Notes: generated by a model not told the origin, from the letters alone. Numbered from the stretch's first letter, positions 1-7,712 are shown. The stretch: DNA of 64,000 nucleotides from Gracilibacillus dipsosauri (GCF_003176895.1 NZ_QGTD01000018.1:135192-199191), one strand, 5' to 3'. Translations and numbers: made by a program.

Positions 1-1
1 T

Positions 2-1075
2 GCAGAGAATTGCGCCCAAGGTGAAGATAAAAATAACCCTAAAAATCAAAGATCAGAAGAACAAAAACAGAGTGACTGGAATTTTGTTATTAAGATGACT
101 TTGATTGCTAGAGATTTAATGAGGGGAAATCCTCTATTAAAGGAAATGGGATATGAGGAAGAAGCGGAAGGACATCATGCACTGATTGCTGGATTTCAGG
201 GACAAAGACAATGGACGGATCATTTCCCAAATGGCGATTTCATGGAGGCTATCTTAAATTCTTCTTTCGATTGGAATGGATTAAGGCCACCGATAGTGTT
301 TGCAACAGAGAATGATAATTTAAATGCTGTCTCGATGATGTTTGGTCATTTGTTAACCAACACTCCTCAGTTATTTGCAGATGTTAGAAGTTATTGGAGC
401 CCAGAAGCTGTTCAGCGTGTTTGTGATGGATATCAATTGCAGGGTTTAGCAAAAAAAGGAATTATCCATCTGAAAAATTCCGGATCTGCTGCGATCGATT
501 TTGCAGGTGAAATGTACAGTGGAAAAGATCCAGCTATTAAATCTTATTGGGAAATAACAGAGAAGGAAATATCTAATACACTTGCTGATATTACATGGTA
601 TCCTGCCAATACAGAATATTTCCGTGGAGGAGGGTTTTCTTCACAATTTTATACAGATGTTGAAATGCCTGTCACCATGTTTCGGGTAAACCTAGTGGAT
701 GGATTAGGACCTGTATTACAAATTGCAGAAGGATACACCGTCTGCTTGCCGAATGAAATTAGTAAAACATTAGATGATAGGACAGACCCTACATGGCCAA
801 CAACATGGTTTGTTCCAAACTTAACTGGAAAAGGTGTTTTTAAAGATGTGTACAATGTGATGAATCATTGGGGATCCAATCATGCATCAATTAGTTATGG
901 ACATATAGGGGCGGACTTAATTACACTCGCGTCTATGTTAAGAATACCCGTAAATATGCACAATGTTAGTAGTGATAACATATTCCGCCCATCTGCATGG
1001 AATGCCTTTGGCACAGCAAATTTAGAATTTGCAGACTATCAGGCATGTAGTAACTTTGGACCATTATATGGATAA
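2..1075 (+). CDS. fucI: L-fucose isomerase, C-terminal part (5' end outside window)
   Basis: The frame is open from base 2, so the gene began upstream; 357 of about 590 residues are present. The enzyme interconverts L-fucose and L-fuculose (also D-arabinose and D-ribulose) in the cytoplasm using Mn2+. The family signature is clear: [38 protein letters not shown] and [13 protein letters not shown]. The Glu in EEAEGHH, the Asp in SSFDWNG and a His in HWGSNHAS match the metal-binding catalytic trio of E. coli FucI. The ATG at 95 is internal to the domain and is not the true start. No other fucose genes are in the window; they probably lie upstream. Identification is secure. Confidence 0.95.
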   Translation, partial: AENCAQGEDKNNPKNQRSEEQKQSDWNFVIKMTLIARDLMRGNPLLKEMGYEEEAEGHHALIAGFQGQRQWTDHFPNGDFMEAILNSSFDWNGLRPPIVFATENDNLNAVSMMFGHLLTNTPQLFADVRSYWSPEAVQRVCDGYQLQGLAKKGIIHLKNSGSAAIDFAGEMYSGKDPAIKSYWEITEKEISNTLADITWYPANTEYFRGGGFSSQFYTDVEMPVTMFRVNLVDGLGPVLQIAEGYTVCLPNEISKTLDDRTDPTWPTTWFVPNLTGKGVFKDVYNVMNHWGSNHASISYGHIGADLITLASMLRIPVNMHNVSSDNIFRPSAWNAFGTANLEFADYQACSNFGPLYG

Positions 1076-1498
1076 AAAATAAGGGACATCTATAATATAT
1101 ATAACATTAACGTCTCAGCTAGGGATAGGTGGGGCGTTAATCATGTATATGTTTTGCTCGAAAATGGTTCTAAATTCTATAGATTTGAACATGAAAGGAG
1201 AAACTGTATCATCAGTCCAATAATCATATATTTGAAATTAAGATGCAACTCTATAATGTCGTTAAAACGATAATGTATGAATCGTTAGAAATAGGGGAGT
1301 TTCGAAAGGTGTTTTAGTTTATAAAAGGGATTTATGATATTTCTTTACTCCATTATAAAATAGTGATGAAACTTATAATGTCTTGGGATATTTCGGATTA
1401 TTATGTATATATAAGTAAACTCCCTGTTTATGTTAATAGCTTCTATTAGTCCTGTTTCTATTTAGAAGATGCGTTATTTTTCCGTATGGAGGGGTCAG
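1076..1498. other. Intergenic region between fucI and the spo0E-like gene
   Basis: These 423 bases hold no convincing gene. They contain the hairpin at 1106-1141 and two copies of the short word TATAATGTC (1252-1260 and 1374-1382). The second is extended to TATAATGTCTTGG, which recurs at 1966-1978 beyond the small peptide gene. I see no promoter with two good boxes. Confidence 0.5.
1106..1141 (+). terminator. Hairpin after fucI
   Basis: An 11-bp stem starts ATTAACG at 1106-1116 and ends CGTTAAT at 1131-1141, with two G-U pairs and a 14-nt loop. It lies 30 nt after the fucI stop. There is no U-run after it, so it may be a weak terminator or an mRNA-stabilising hairpin. Confidence 0.45.
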
Positions 1499-1699
1499 AT
1501 GAATAAATGTGATGTATCTCTACTTTTGCACAGTATGGAATTAAAAAGAAAGGAAATGTACGATATTGCTAGTGTAGAAGGGATAGATTCTCCTAATGTT
1601 ATCAAAGCTTCCAAAGAATTAGATCGTTTAATTAGTGATTTTCAATATAAGGGGTATCCTACTTTGGATTGCCAAAAGTATATTCAAAAGCTTCGATGA
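1499..1699 (+). CDS. Spo0E-family aspartyl-phosphate phosphatase-like protein
   Basis: A 66-aa protein with the size and signature of the Spo0E family: a helical hairpin with the motif ASKELDRLISDFQ, matching the family's S-x-x-LD-x-LI. Family members dephosphorylate Spo0A~P and delay sporulation. An ATG 30 bases upstream (1469) is in frame, but GGAGGGG at 1488-1494 serves the ATG at 1499, so I take the shorter form. It stands alone on the plus strand, with the 27-residue peptide gene 168 bp downstream. The phosphatase role is inferred from the motif; whether it acts on Spo0A cannot be seen. Confidence 0.8.
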   Translation: MNKCDVSLLLHSMELKRKEMYDIASVEGIDSPNVIKASKELDRLISDFQYKGYPTLDCQKYIQKLR

Positions 1700-1828
1700 T
1701 TCTCTAAGGTTGTATCATTAAGCATGCTTAAATCTTATACCCACATGTCTTTATGGCAAGTAGGTTTTTACTTAAATCTATACTAAGATAATTTTAAATT
1801 ATTGAGTAATCTTATATCGGCTTCTCAA

Positions 1829-1841
1829 TGTACATTGTACA
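1829..1841. promoter_or_regulatory. Double TGTACA palindrome upstream of the small peptide gene
   Basis: Two TGTACA hexamers separated by one T form a 13-bp inverted and direct repeat ending 26 bp before the peptide start. It could be an operator for that gene. No regulator is assigned. Confidence 0.3.
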
Positions 1842-1867
1842 ATTTCCTTAAGAAAGGAGGGTTTAAA

Positions 1868-1951
1868 ATGGAAAATCTACCTAATTTACCTATTGATTCA
1901 TCTTTGTTGGAATTATTGCTTCAATTACTTGGTTCTATACTTCCTTTATAA
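1868..1951 (+). CDS. Putative 27-aa leucine-rich peptide
   Basis: A short ORF is preceded by a near-perfect ribosome site, AAGAAAGGAGGG, 6-7 nt before the ATG, far stronger than chance would give. The peptide starts MENLPNLPIDSS, then continues as a leucine-rich amphipathic segment with no basic residue, ending at the TAA at 1949-1951. Net charge is negative. It lacks an obvious secretion signal, so it does not look like a Phr pro-peptide. It lies 168 bp after the spo0E-like gene and is followed by a strong hairpin at 1982-2010. I do not recognise a family. Possibilities are a small membrane-associated peptide, a signalling peptide or a toxin-like peptide. Confidence 0.5.
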   Translation: MENLPNLPIDSSLLELLLQLLGSILPL

Positions 1952-2257
1952 TTAGAATTTCCATCTATAATGTCTTGGTCACTAACCCATCCAAAATCAG
2001 GATGGGTTAGAAATGCTTCAATGATAAGTCAATCAGTAAGACCATTTTTCCTCGAATAGGATTAGTGGGGTTTACCCAATTATGTTCTGCAGTTGGACTT
2101 CTGTGTAAAGTCGAACAAGTTCGTTATAGGTTTGGTTGACGGATCAGCTTATCTGGAAACCAAACACCGTACTCAGCAACATTAATTTCTTGGCTAATTG
2201 TACAGCTTCTAAGAATAGACTTCATTTTTTGGATTATAAATCGATATGACTGAATTA
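1952..2257. other. Intergenic region with a possible decayed minus-strand gene
   Basis: After the hairpin at 1982-2010, the minus strand reads a 33-codon ORF from ATG at 2225 to TAA at 2124, without a ribosome site. In another minus frame nearby it reads protein-like text including NELVRLYTEVQLQ. This could be the remains of a gene broken by frameshifts, but I cannot name a family, so I do not annotate a pseudogene. Confidence 0.25.
1982..2010 (+). terminator. Hairpin after the small peptide gene
   Basis: A perfect 11-bp stem, CTAACCCATCC against GGATGGGTTAG, with a 7-nt loop, begins 31 nt after the peptide stop. It has no U-run downstream, so termination is likely but not certain. Confidence 0.55.
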
Positions 2258-2743
2258 CTACATAGTCAAAGCCCTTTTTGCAAGCATCATATCATGATTC
2301 AGAAGTTTATTTAAGTCATAAGAAGGATATAAACCGTTATTGTACATATAATTATAAATTCGCTCATGACAATTAATCGCTAGATTTAGTTGCTTCTTAA
2401 ACACCGCCCTCAATGCAGGGGTCGATGTTTCAGTGATTGCAATCCCATAGTTCCTAACTGATGTTTTTGCGAAGGCTAATAAATCTCCTGCTAAGAAGCT
2501 GTCTGTTACACGGTATTCACTTGATGGCCCTGGGTGAGGCGCAAAAGGATAAAATTGGAGTAACTCCTTTAAGTTCACTTCAAGTTCTTGAATGGTCTGT
2601 AAATAGATATTATACAGATTATGGTCCTGGATATTGTTTAATCCATTTTTTAGTTTCATTAAACCGATGGATTGAAATGCAACCAGCTCATGAAGCTCAA
2701 GTGTTTCATGCCAGGCAAGTGTTTGATGATGAGTATGATTCAT
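2258..2743 (-). CDS. CotF-like spore coat protein
   Basis: A 161-aa protein with the coat F helical domain (ferritin-like bundle), recognisable from a C-terminal stretch with LNHDMMLAKRAL and an N-terminal HELVAFQSIGLMKLK. Such proteins are deposited in the spore coat by the mother cell. The start at 2743 follows AAAAAGGAGAAAGAAA. A sigma-K-like promoter sits just upstream (2773-2800), which fits late mother-cell expression. The gene is single, with no partner on the same strand within 200 bp. The family call is good; the exact coat layer and function are unknown. Confidence 0.85.
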   Translation of the reverse strand: MNHTHHQTLAWHETLELHELVAFQSIGLMKLKNGLNNIQDHNLYNIYLQTIQELEVNLKELLQFYPFAPHPGPSSEYRVTDSFLAGDLLAFAKTSVRNYGIAITETSTPALRAVFKKQLNLAINCHERIYNYMYNNGLYPSYDLNKLLNHDMMLAKRALTM

Positions 2744-2772
2744 TTTCTTTCTCCTTTTTAGTTTATTCAGTC

Positions 2773-2800
2773 TAGCGTATGAACAGGAGAAGAAATAGGT
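2773..2800 (-). promoter_or_regulatory. Sigma-K-type promoter for the cotF-like gene
   Basis: Read on the minus strand, a -10 box CATACGCTA (2773-2781) matches CATAnnnTA exactly, and ACC (2798-2800) lies 16 nt upstream, as expected for a sigma-K -35. The predicted start is about 20 nt before the cotF-like ATG. Confidence 0.6.
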
Positions 2801-2947
2801 GCTTACCCTATAAACGATGAATTGTAATTAAGGACTTTTTAAAAAGCTTAGTAAAGCTATTGTTAAAAATCAACAGTTGATTAATAGTTCGGTTATTTTT
2901 TGAATGAGATCAAAACGTAGTTATTTGGATCCCTTGCTGTCCAAAAA

Positions 2948-3808
2948 TCAATTTTTAAGAAATGGAGTTAATTTTTGTATCGAATTTTCCAACTTTTTAA
3001 CATTATTTATATAAAGACTTTTGGCTTTCTTAGAATCAGTTGCCAAGGCAAAGAGCTCTAAGTCGGCTTGACATTTCTTTAAATGAGCAAGTATAAGTGG
3101 TCTCTCTTGATCTTCTGGAACCTGTATTTTATCATCAAATAAATCGACAGTTAGGGCTCCATAAGAATTTACTTGTCCCAGAAATACATTTTCGAGCATA
3201 ACATTCTTCTTAGCTAACTCTGTTTGTAACCACCTACGATTTTTTCCGATGGCTGTTAGAGCTTCATCTAAAATTTCTCCGTCCATGATGACCGATTGCG
3301 TTTCTTTTTCATTCACACTGTCTAGACCGATATCCTTGCGTGTAACGGGACGAAAATCTTTTTTAGGGAGAACACTTAACGACCCCTTTGCTTCAAGAAC
3401 AGCATATTCTACCTCTGACAGATCAAATATATCTTTACCTCGTAGTAATTGTAACAGCTCATCTGTCGTATATTTTTCTTTTTTTAAGTTTTCTTCAAGT
3501 ATTTTTCCGTCTTTAATGATTACCGTTCCAGATCCTTCTACAAAATCACGGAATTTTTTGCTGTGAACGGAAATAAATTCTACGAGATAGATTAGTAAAG
3601 AAAGAACACATATCCCTATAATGCCATGCCAGACTTTATTGTCTGTATTAATAATAACCTCGGCAGTTATACTACCAATCGTAATTCCTGATACATATTC
3701 GAAAAAGCTAAGTTCCGATAACTGCTTTTTACCTAATAGTCTAGTCAAAAGAAATAAAGCGACTAAAAAGAGAATGACTCTGACGACTATAACTAACCAT
3801 TCTGGCAT
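2948..3808 (-). CDS. DUF421 (YetF/YcaP-like) membrane protein with a DUF1657-like C-terminal tail
   Basis: A 286-aa protein. Residues 1-80 hold three membrane helices with the family motif TRLLGKKQLSELSFFEYV and GITIGSITAEV; residues 80-220 form the cytoplasmic DUF421 domain with VEYAVLEAKGSLSVLPK. The last 50 residues (LAHLKKCQADLELFALATDS, then AKSLY) closely resemble the stand-alone DUF1657 protein at 5658-5864, which has LAGLKTAQASFETFALSTD and AKQLY. The ATG at 3808 has AAAGGAGG 7 nt before it; a TTG immediately upstream is less likely. It is the last gene of the spoVA-type operon. DUF421 and DUF1657 genes accompany spoVA2mob operons linked to spore heat resistance in Bacillus (established knowledge). 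The molecular role is unknown. Confidence 0.85.
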   Translation of the reverse strand: MPEWLVIVVRVILFLVALFLLTRLLGKKQLSELSFFEYVSGITIGSITAEVIINTDNKVWHGIIGICVLSLLIYLVEFISVHSKKFRDFVEGSGTVIIKDGKILEENLKKEKYTTDELLQLLRGKDIFDLSEVEYAVLEAKGSLSVLPKKDFRPVTRKDIGLDSVNEKETQSVIMDGEILDEALTAIGKNRRWLQTELAKKNVMLENVFLGQVNSYGALTVDLFDDKIQVPEDQERPLILAHLKKCQADLELFALATDSKKAKSLYINNVKKLENSIQKLTPFLKN

Positions 3809-3825
3809 CAAGATCCCTCCTTTGG

Positions 3826-4032
3826 TTAAAATCCTTTATATTGCTCTTCCTCTCGCTCCAATTCACCAATTCGTTTCATGATGTCTTGTTTAATTTCTTC
3901 CATTACAAGCATTTGTTCATGAAAGAGGCGTTTTGCCTCTTCATCACTTGAGTTAATCGCAAGTGATGAAAGCCCGGATTCTATTGATTTTAATGTGGCA
4001 AGACATTGCTTTACATTAGAACTCACTGTCAT
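3826..4032 (-). CDS. DUF1657 protein
   Basis: A 68-aa, charged, all-helical protein of the DUF1657 family, a hallmark of spoVA2-type operons. It starts MTVSSNVKQCLATLKSIESG and ends in a Glu-rich tail. AAAGGAG precedes the ATG at 4032. It sits between spoVAD (26 bp upstream) and the DUF421 gene (17 bp downstream), exactly where spoVAE would be expected. It is a diverged paralogue of the operon's first gene at 5658-5864. Function unknown. Confidence 0.85.
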   Translation of the reverse strand: MTVSSNVKQCLATLKSIESGLSSLAINSSDEEAKRLFHEQMLVMEEIKQDIMKRIGELEREEEQYKGF

Positions 4033-4058
4033 TGATTGTTACTCCTTTGTTTAAAGAG

Positions 4059-5063
4059 TTATTTTTTCATATTTTGATGTTCAATCGAAACGGCGTGTGC
4101 AATGCAAGGTATTGTTTCGTTTTGCTGAATAGTCAAAGGGGAAAGTAATGCACCTGTAGCGACTACAAGCATTCGTTTTATTTCTCCTTTTTTCATTCGA
4201 TTCAACAAATGCCCATAAACCACTACAGCTGAACATCCTGCACCACTAGCTCCTGCTAATACAGGCTGGTCTTCCCGGTAAATCATTAATCCACAATCTT
4301 GAAACTGTTTTTCTTTTATAGGAGTGTGATGTTTTTTGAAAAGATCAAGTGCACATTCCCTCCCAATATGTCCAAGATCCCCTGTCACGATTAAGTCATA
4401 GTAAGAAGGATCAATATTTCGTTCTTTCATGTGCGTTTCGATGGTATCGACAGCTGCAGGGGCCATTGCGCCTCCCATATTGAACGGATCGGTTAATCCC
4501 ATATCAATTACTTTTCCAATTGTCGCAGAAGTAACAACAGGACCTTCTCCTTTATTCATGACTAACGATACACCTGCACCTGTAACCGTCCATTGGGATG
4601 TTGGTGGTTTTTGTGCTCCATATTCCGTTGGATAACGAAATTGTTTTTCAACTGCTGCGTTGTGGCTAGATGAGCCGGTCAATATACAGTTGGCACCACC
4701 ATGATTTACAATGAAAGAGGCTAATGCTAGTCCTTCCATTGATGTAGAACAGGCACCAAATAAACCTAAGTAAGCTGCACCAATCGTTTTCGCTGAGAAA
4801 CTTGTTGGTGTAATCTGGTTAATTAAATCACCTGCAAGGAAATACTCGACTTTTTCTTTAGTAATACCCGCTTTTTCTGTCGCTCGTAAGGATGCTTCTT
4901 CCAATAGGACCTTATGAGCCTTCTCATACGAATCTTCCTTTAACCAGAGATCCTCATGTAACAAATCATAATCTTCGGCTATTTTTCCTTTCGCCTCAAA
5001 TGGACCACCAACTGTACCTGTTGAGACGATTACGGGGTTGTTGTCGAAAATCCATGTGCGCAT
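4059..5063 (-). CDS. spoVAD: Stage V sporulation protein AD (SpoVAD)
   Basis: A 334-aa thiolase-fold protein that in Bacillus binds dipicolinic acid on the forespore inner membrane during Ca-DPA uptake. Family stretches visible are TWIFDNNPVIVSTGTVGGPFE near the N-terminus, GLFGACSTSMEGLALA in the middle, DLIVTGDLGHIGRE, and the C-terminal LVVATGALLSP. Two starts are possible. GTG at 5075 overlaps spoVAC by 11 bp; ATG at 5063 lies one base after the spoVAC stop and has GGGGTGG 8 nt upstream, so I prefer ATG. The gene is tightly coupled to spoVAC. It probably belongs to the SpoVA2 type, given its DUF1657/DUF421 neighbours. Confidence 0.93.
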   Translation of the reverse strand: MRTWIFDNNPVIVSTGTVGGPFEAKGKIAEDYDLLHEDLWLKEDSYEKAHKVLLEEASLRATEKAGITKEKVEYFLAGDLINQITPTSFSAKTIGAAYLGLFGACSTSMEGLALASFIVNHGGANCILTGSSSHNAAVEKQFRYPTEYGAQKPPTSQWTVTGAGVSLVMNKGEGPVVTSATIGKVIDMGLTDPFNMGGAMAPAAVDTIETHMKERNIDPSYYDLIVTGDLGHIGRECALDLFKKHHTPIKEKQFQDCGLMIYREDQPVLAGASGAGCSAVVVYGHLLNRMKKGEIKRMLVVATGALLSPLTIQQNETIPCIAHAVSIEHQNMKK

Positions 5064-5064
5064 T

Positions 5065-5544
5065 TTATAGGCCACCCCACTGAATCAAAATTGTTTTTAT
5101 TAGGGTGATTACAAAAGCAGAAAATACCCCAAATAAAATAACAGACCCTGCAAGCTTAAACATGTTTCCACCTACTCCGAGAACAAATCCTTCCGTGCGA
5201 TGTTCAATTGCTGCCGATATAACAGCATTTCCGAATCCTGTAACGGGTACAGCCGTCCCTGCGCCTGCGAATTGAGCAAATCTATCGTAGACACCAAATC
5301 CTGTTAAAAACATCGTAATAAAGATCAATACGGCTACAGTTGGATTACCAGCTGTTTGTTCCGTAAAATCGAAATAATACATGAAAAAAGTTTGGATGCA
5401 CTGACCAATCAAGCAAATAAATCCGCCGACTAAGAAAGCTTTTATACAATTCTTAAGGATAGGCCTTTTTACTTCACGTTCACTTTGAAATTGTTGATAT
5501 TCTTGTTGAACAGGGGTCAAGTTCTTTTTTTGATTATTGGACAT
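5065..5544 (-). CDS. spoVAC: Stage V sporulation protein AC (SpoVAC)
   Basis: A 159-aa membrane protein with about four helices. SpoVAC forms a mechanosensitive channel for Ca-DPA in the spore inner membrane (established for B. subtilis). A hydrophilic N-terminus (QQEYQQFQSERE) precedes KAFLVGGFICLIGQ. The conserved core includes FLTGFGVYDRFAQFAGAGT and VPVTGFGNAVISAAIE. A GTG at 5550 is in frame, but AGGTG stands 5 nt before the ATG at 5544, so the ATG is chosen. It is followed directly by spoVAD and preceded by a DUF1657 gene. Confidence 0.93.
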   Translation of the reverse strand: MSNNQKKNLTPVQQEYQQFQSEREVKRPILKNCIKAFLVGGFICLIGQCIQTFFMYYFDFTEQTAGNPTVAVLIFITMFLTGFGVYDRFAQFAGAGTAVPVTGFGNAVISAAIEHRTEGFVLGVGGNMFKLAGSVILFGVFSAFVITLIKTILIQWGGL

Positions 5545-5657
5545 GAACACACCTACTTTTATGTTTTTTCTTTTAGAGTGTTTTATTTTTTATCTTCATC
5601 TAAGCTGGATGAAGAAGGAAAAGTTAGCTCTAATTAGCAAAACTTTTCCTTTAATCA

Positions 5658-5864
5658 TTACTGTTGCTTGTATTGCGGTTCCTCTTGTTCCATTTCATGA
5701 ACACGACTTTCCAAGTTATTTATTATAGATTGTGTGTCTTGCGCTGATTGCTCGTATAGTTGTTTAGCTTGTTGATTGTCCGTGCTGAGTGCGAAGGTTT
5801 CAAAACTTGCTTGTGCCGTTTTTAAACCTGCTAAGGTCGTTTTTACATCATTTATAACTGTCAC
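5658..5864 (-). CDS. DUF1657 protein, first gene of the spoVA2-type operon
   Basis: A 68-aa helical protein beginning MTVINDVKTTLAGLKTAQAS. GTG start at 5864 with AAAGGAG upstream. It shares length and pattern with the second DUF1657 gene at 3826-4032 and with the C-terminal tail of the DUF421 protein at 2948-3808, so this operon carries three versions of one domain. The next gene, spoVAC, begins 113 bp downstream. Function unknown; spore association is inferred from the operon. Confidence 0.85.
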   Translation of the reverse strand: MTVINDVKTTLAGLKTAQASFETFALSTDNQQAKQLYEQSAQDTQSIINNLESRVHEMEQEEPQYKQQ

Positions 5865-6001
5865 TATTGTTCACTCCTTTTTTACATTTTTATTACAAAA
5901 TCTATTTTTTGCAATTCTTCCATATATATAAATAACTGTTTATTCCAATTCACACCATAACAAAAACTGGATGGCTTTTAGAGTGGTTGAAAATTTTCCC
6001 G

Positions 6002-6030
6002 GAATAATCGCAAGTCGATTTGGCAAAATA
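6002..6030 (+). promoter_or_regulatory. Possible sigma-G/F promoter for ykoP
   Basis: GAATA (6002-6006) and CAAAATA (6024-6030) with a 17-bp spacer resemble forespore promoters (GHATR and CATWHTA, one mismatch). The ykoP start is 33 bp downstream. Confidence 0.4.
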
Positions 6031-6062
6031 GTAATGGAATTATTTAAGAGAGGAAAAGAAAA

Positions 6063-6635
6063 TTGAAGATTAAGTTATATGTAATTACATTATGGTCAAT
6101 GATAGATCCGATTTACTTTATGTTTACTCGTCTCCGCTATATAGATAATAAAAAAGGGGACGACCGTAATATTTTTCGGGTGCGTTTAACACGATATAAA
6201 GGAAAAGAATCAATGCTATCGGACGGTACTATCATACAAAGAAATGATATATTAGTTAAAATCCATCTACATAATGCTCTATTAATAAAAAATGTAAGAA
6301 ATATAAAAAGTGATGTTAGAAAGGCTATGGTCATTCATCAAAGTGTGGAAAAATCGTTACCTCAACTTGCTGAATATGTAAAAAACCATTCTAATTTCAG
6401 TGAGATAAAAGGCGTTATAGGTATCACTATGTTGAATCGAGGAAGCTCTAAATTAGGCTTTGACTCTGTAGAAATTAGCAGTTTATTGTATAAATCCTTT
6501 AAATATTCTGCTTTACTCCCTATATATTGGCTTTCCGTTCGTTCACTTTCCATACATCATTTAAAGAAGCATTCGCCATGTTATCTATTCATGTCGAAGG
6601 AAACCTTGCTAAACAAATATATACACAACAAGTAA
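6063..6635 (+). CDS. ykoP: YkoP-like protein
   Basis: A 190-aa basic protein resembling B. subtilis YkoP (similar length). It begins with a hydrophobic segment (YVITLWSMIDPIYFMFTRLRY), followed by a mixed alpha/beta region with the typical stretch LSDGTIIQRNDILVKIHLHNA. TTG start at 6063 with AGAGG upstream. Its neighbours are YkoQ- and YkoN-like, as in B. subtilis, although ykoQ is convergent here. A possible forespore promoter precedes it. The biochemical function is not known; the shared neighbourhood suggests a role in membrane lipid or glycolipid handling. Confidence 0.75.
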   Translation: MKIKLYVITLWSMIDPIYFMFTRLRYIDNKKGDDRNIFRVRLTRYKGKESMLSDGTIIQRNDILVKIHLHNALLIKNVRNIKSDVRKAMVIHQSVEKSLPQLAEYVKNHSNFSEIKGVIGITMLNRGSSKLGFDSVEISSLLYKSFKYSALLPIYWLSVRSLSIHHLKKHSPCYLFMSKETLLNKYIHNK

Positions 6636-6647
6636 TATAAAAAAGAA

Positions 6648-6675
6648 AGAACTCCTGCTGCTACTCAGAAGTTCT
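6648..6675. terminator. Terminator between ykoP and ykoQ (convergent)
   Basis: The arms GAACT-c-CTG and CAG-a-AGTTC form a hairpin in the short gap between the converging genes. Read on the minus strand it is followed by TTTCTTTTTT, so it terminates ykoQ and perhaps also ykoP. Confidence 0.65.
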
Positions 6676-6758
6676 ATTGCTTCATACAATTCTGGAAGGA
6701 ATGTATATTCTTACTCATCTAATGAATAATAAGCCTATTGAGCCATAACAGGATACCC

Positions 6759-7604
6759 CTAAATAGCCGAAAGTAAACTCGTATTTCTCTTTGCCATGGA
6801 TAGTTGATGAATCGTGATTTCTGGTAGACTTCCAATCCTAATGTTTACCCCGGTTTGGCCTAATCCCTCGCTTATATAGTAAGGACGTCCATCCTGTGAT
6901 TGAAGTCCTTTGATAATATTCATTCTAGCAAGCTTCCCCATTTTCGCAAGATGGTATGCTTTTGGGTAACAAATTTGACCACCATGGAAATGGCCAGCTA
7001 ACAAATAATCAAAGTGGTACTTTTTCATTTCAAGTACAATATTAGGGTCGTGTGTTAATACTAAGTTCATTCCATTTTGGATATCTTTATAAGAAATTTC
7101 TAAATCACTACGTTTTGTACTGAAATCATCGATTCCAATAATGTTTAATGCTTGATTGTCAATATAAATCGTCTCATTTCTGTTTTGCATCACGTTACAA
7201 TTATATTTCTTAAGTGTATCTATCAAATATTGTAGGCTTTCTCCTTTTAAAACATAATCATGATTACCTAAAACAGCATAAATACCATACTTAGGGTTTA
7301 ATCGATTTAAAGCATTCAAATAGGGGACAAGCTTTGGAATTGTCCGTTTTCGATCAAGAAAATCTCCTGTAAGGGCAATTAAATCAATGCTTTCATTTTT
7401 TAGCTCTTCATACAATCTATCAGCAGATATAGAAATATTCTCTAGATGCAAATCGGAAAGGTGTAAAATATTTAAGCTCGAAGTAAATGTACTTTGATTT
7501 TTGTTATCTATTTTAATTTTTTTAACAACAATATTTTGTGTGTTTTTATAAGCTTTGAAAATAAAAAAGGTAATTACAATAAATAAACAAACAAATATTA
7601 ACAT
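6759..7604 (-). CDS. ykoQ: YkoQ-like membrane-anchored metallophosphoesterase
   Basis: A 281-aa calcineurin-like phosphoesterase. One N-terminal membrane helix (residues 1-18) is followed by the dimetal motifs in order: LSDLHLE (D-x-H), TGDFLDR (GDxxD), VLGNHDY (GNHD), LTHDP, and LAGHFHGGQI (GHxH). All metal ligands are present. This subgroup, which includes YkoQ, YpbG and LpxH-like enzymes, hydrolyses phosphate esters at the membrane, with substrates mostly unknown. The ATG at 7604 follows GAGGAGTGAT. It is divergent from the ykoN-like glycosyltransferase with 108 bp between them. Confidence 0.85.
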   Translation of the reverse strand: MLIFVCLFIVITFFIFKAYKNTQNIVVKKIKIDNKNQSTFTSSLNILHLSDLHLENISISADRLYEELKNESIDLIALTGDFLDRKRTIPKLVPYLNALNRLNPKYGIYAVLGNHDYVLKGESLQYLIDTLKKYNCNVMQNRNETIYIDNQALNIIGIDDFSTKRSDLEISYKDIQNGMNLVLTHDPNIVLEMKKYHFDYLLAGHFHGGQICYPKAYHLAKMGKLARMNIIKGLQSQDGRPYYISEGLGQTGVNIRIGSLPEITIHQLSMAKRNTSLLSAI

Positions 7605-7628
7605 ATGGATATCACTCCTCTAGTACTA

Positions 7629-7658
7629 ATTATACAGAATAAATTCCTTTATTTGTAA
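7629..7658 (-). promoter_or_regulatory. Sigma-A-type promoter for ykoQ
   Basis: On the minus strand, TTACAA (7653-7658), an 18-bp spacer and TATAAT (7629-7634) lie 25 bp before the ykoQ start. Confidence 0.5.
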
Positions 7659-7712
7659 GGTAATAAATGGATAAGCTACCAACATAGATTTTGATTTATA
7701 AAGAGGTGCATC

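Noticed and set aside
2948-5864. spoVA2-type operon as part of a Tn1546-like mobile element
   Set aside because: spoVA2mob can be mobile, but no transposase, resolvase or terminal repeats were seen here, and base composition looks like the surroundings.
5865-6000. Sigma-G promoter for the minus-strand spoVA2-type operon
   Set aside because: Some GAATA and AT-rich boxes are present, but none pairs a good -35 with a CATnnTA-like -10 at correct spacing.
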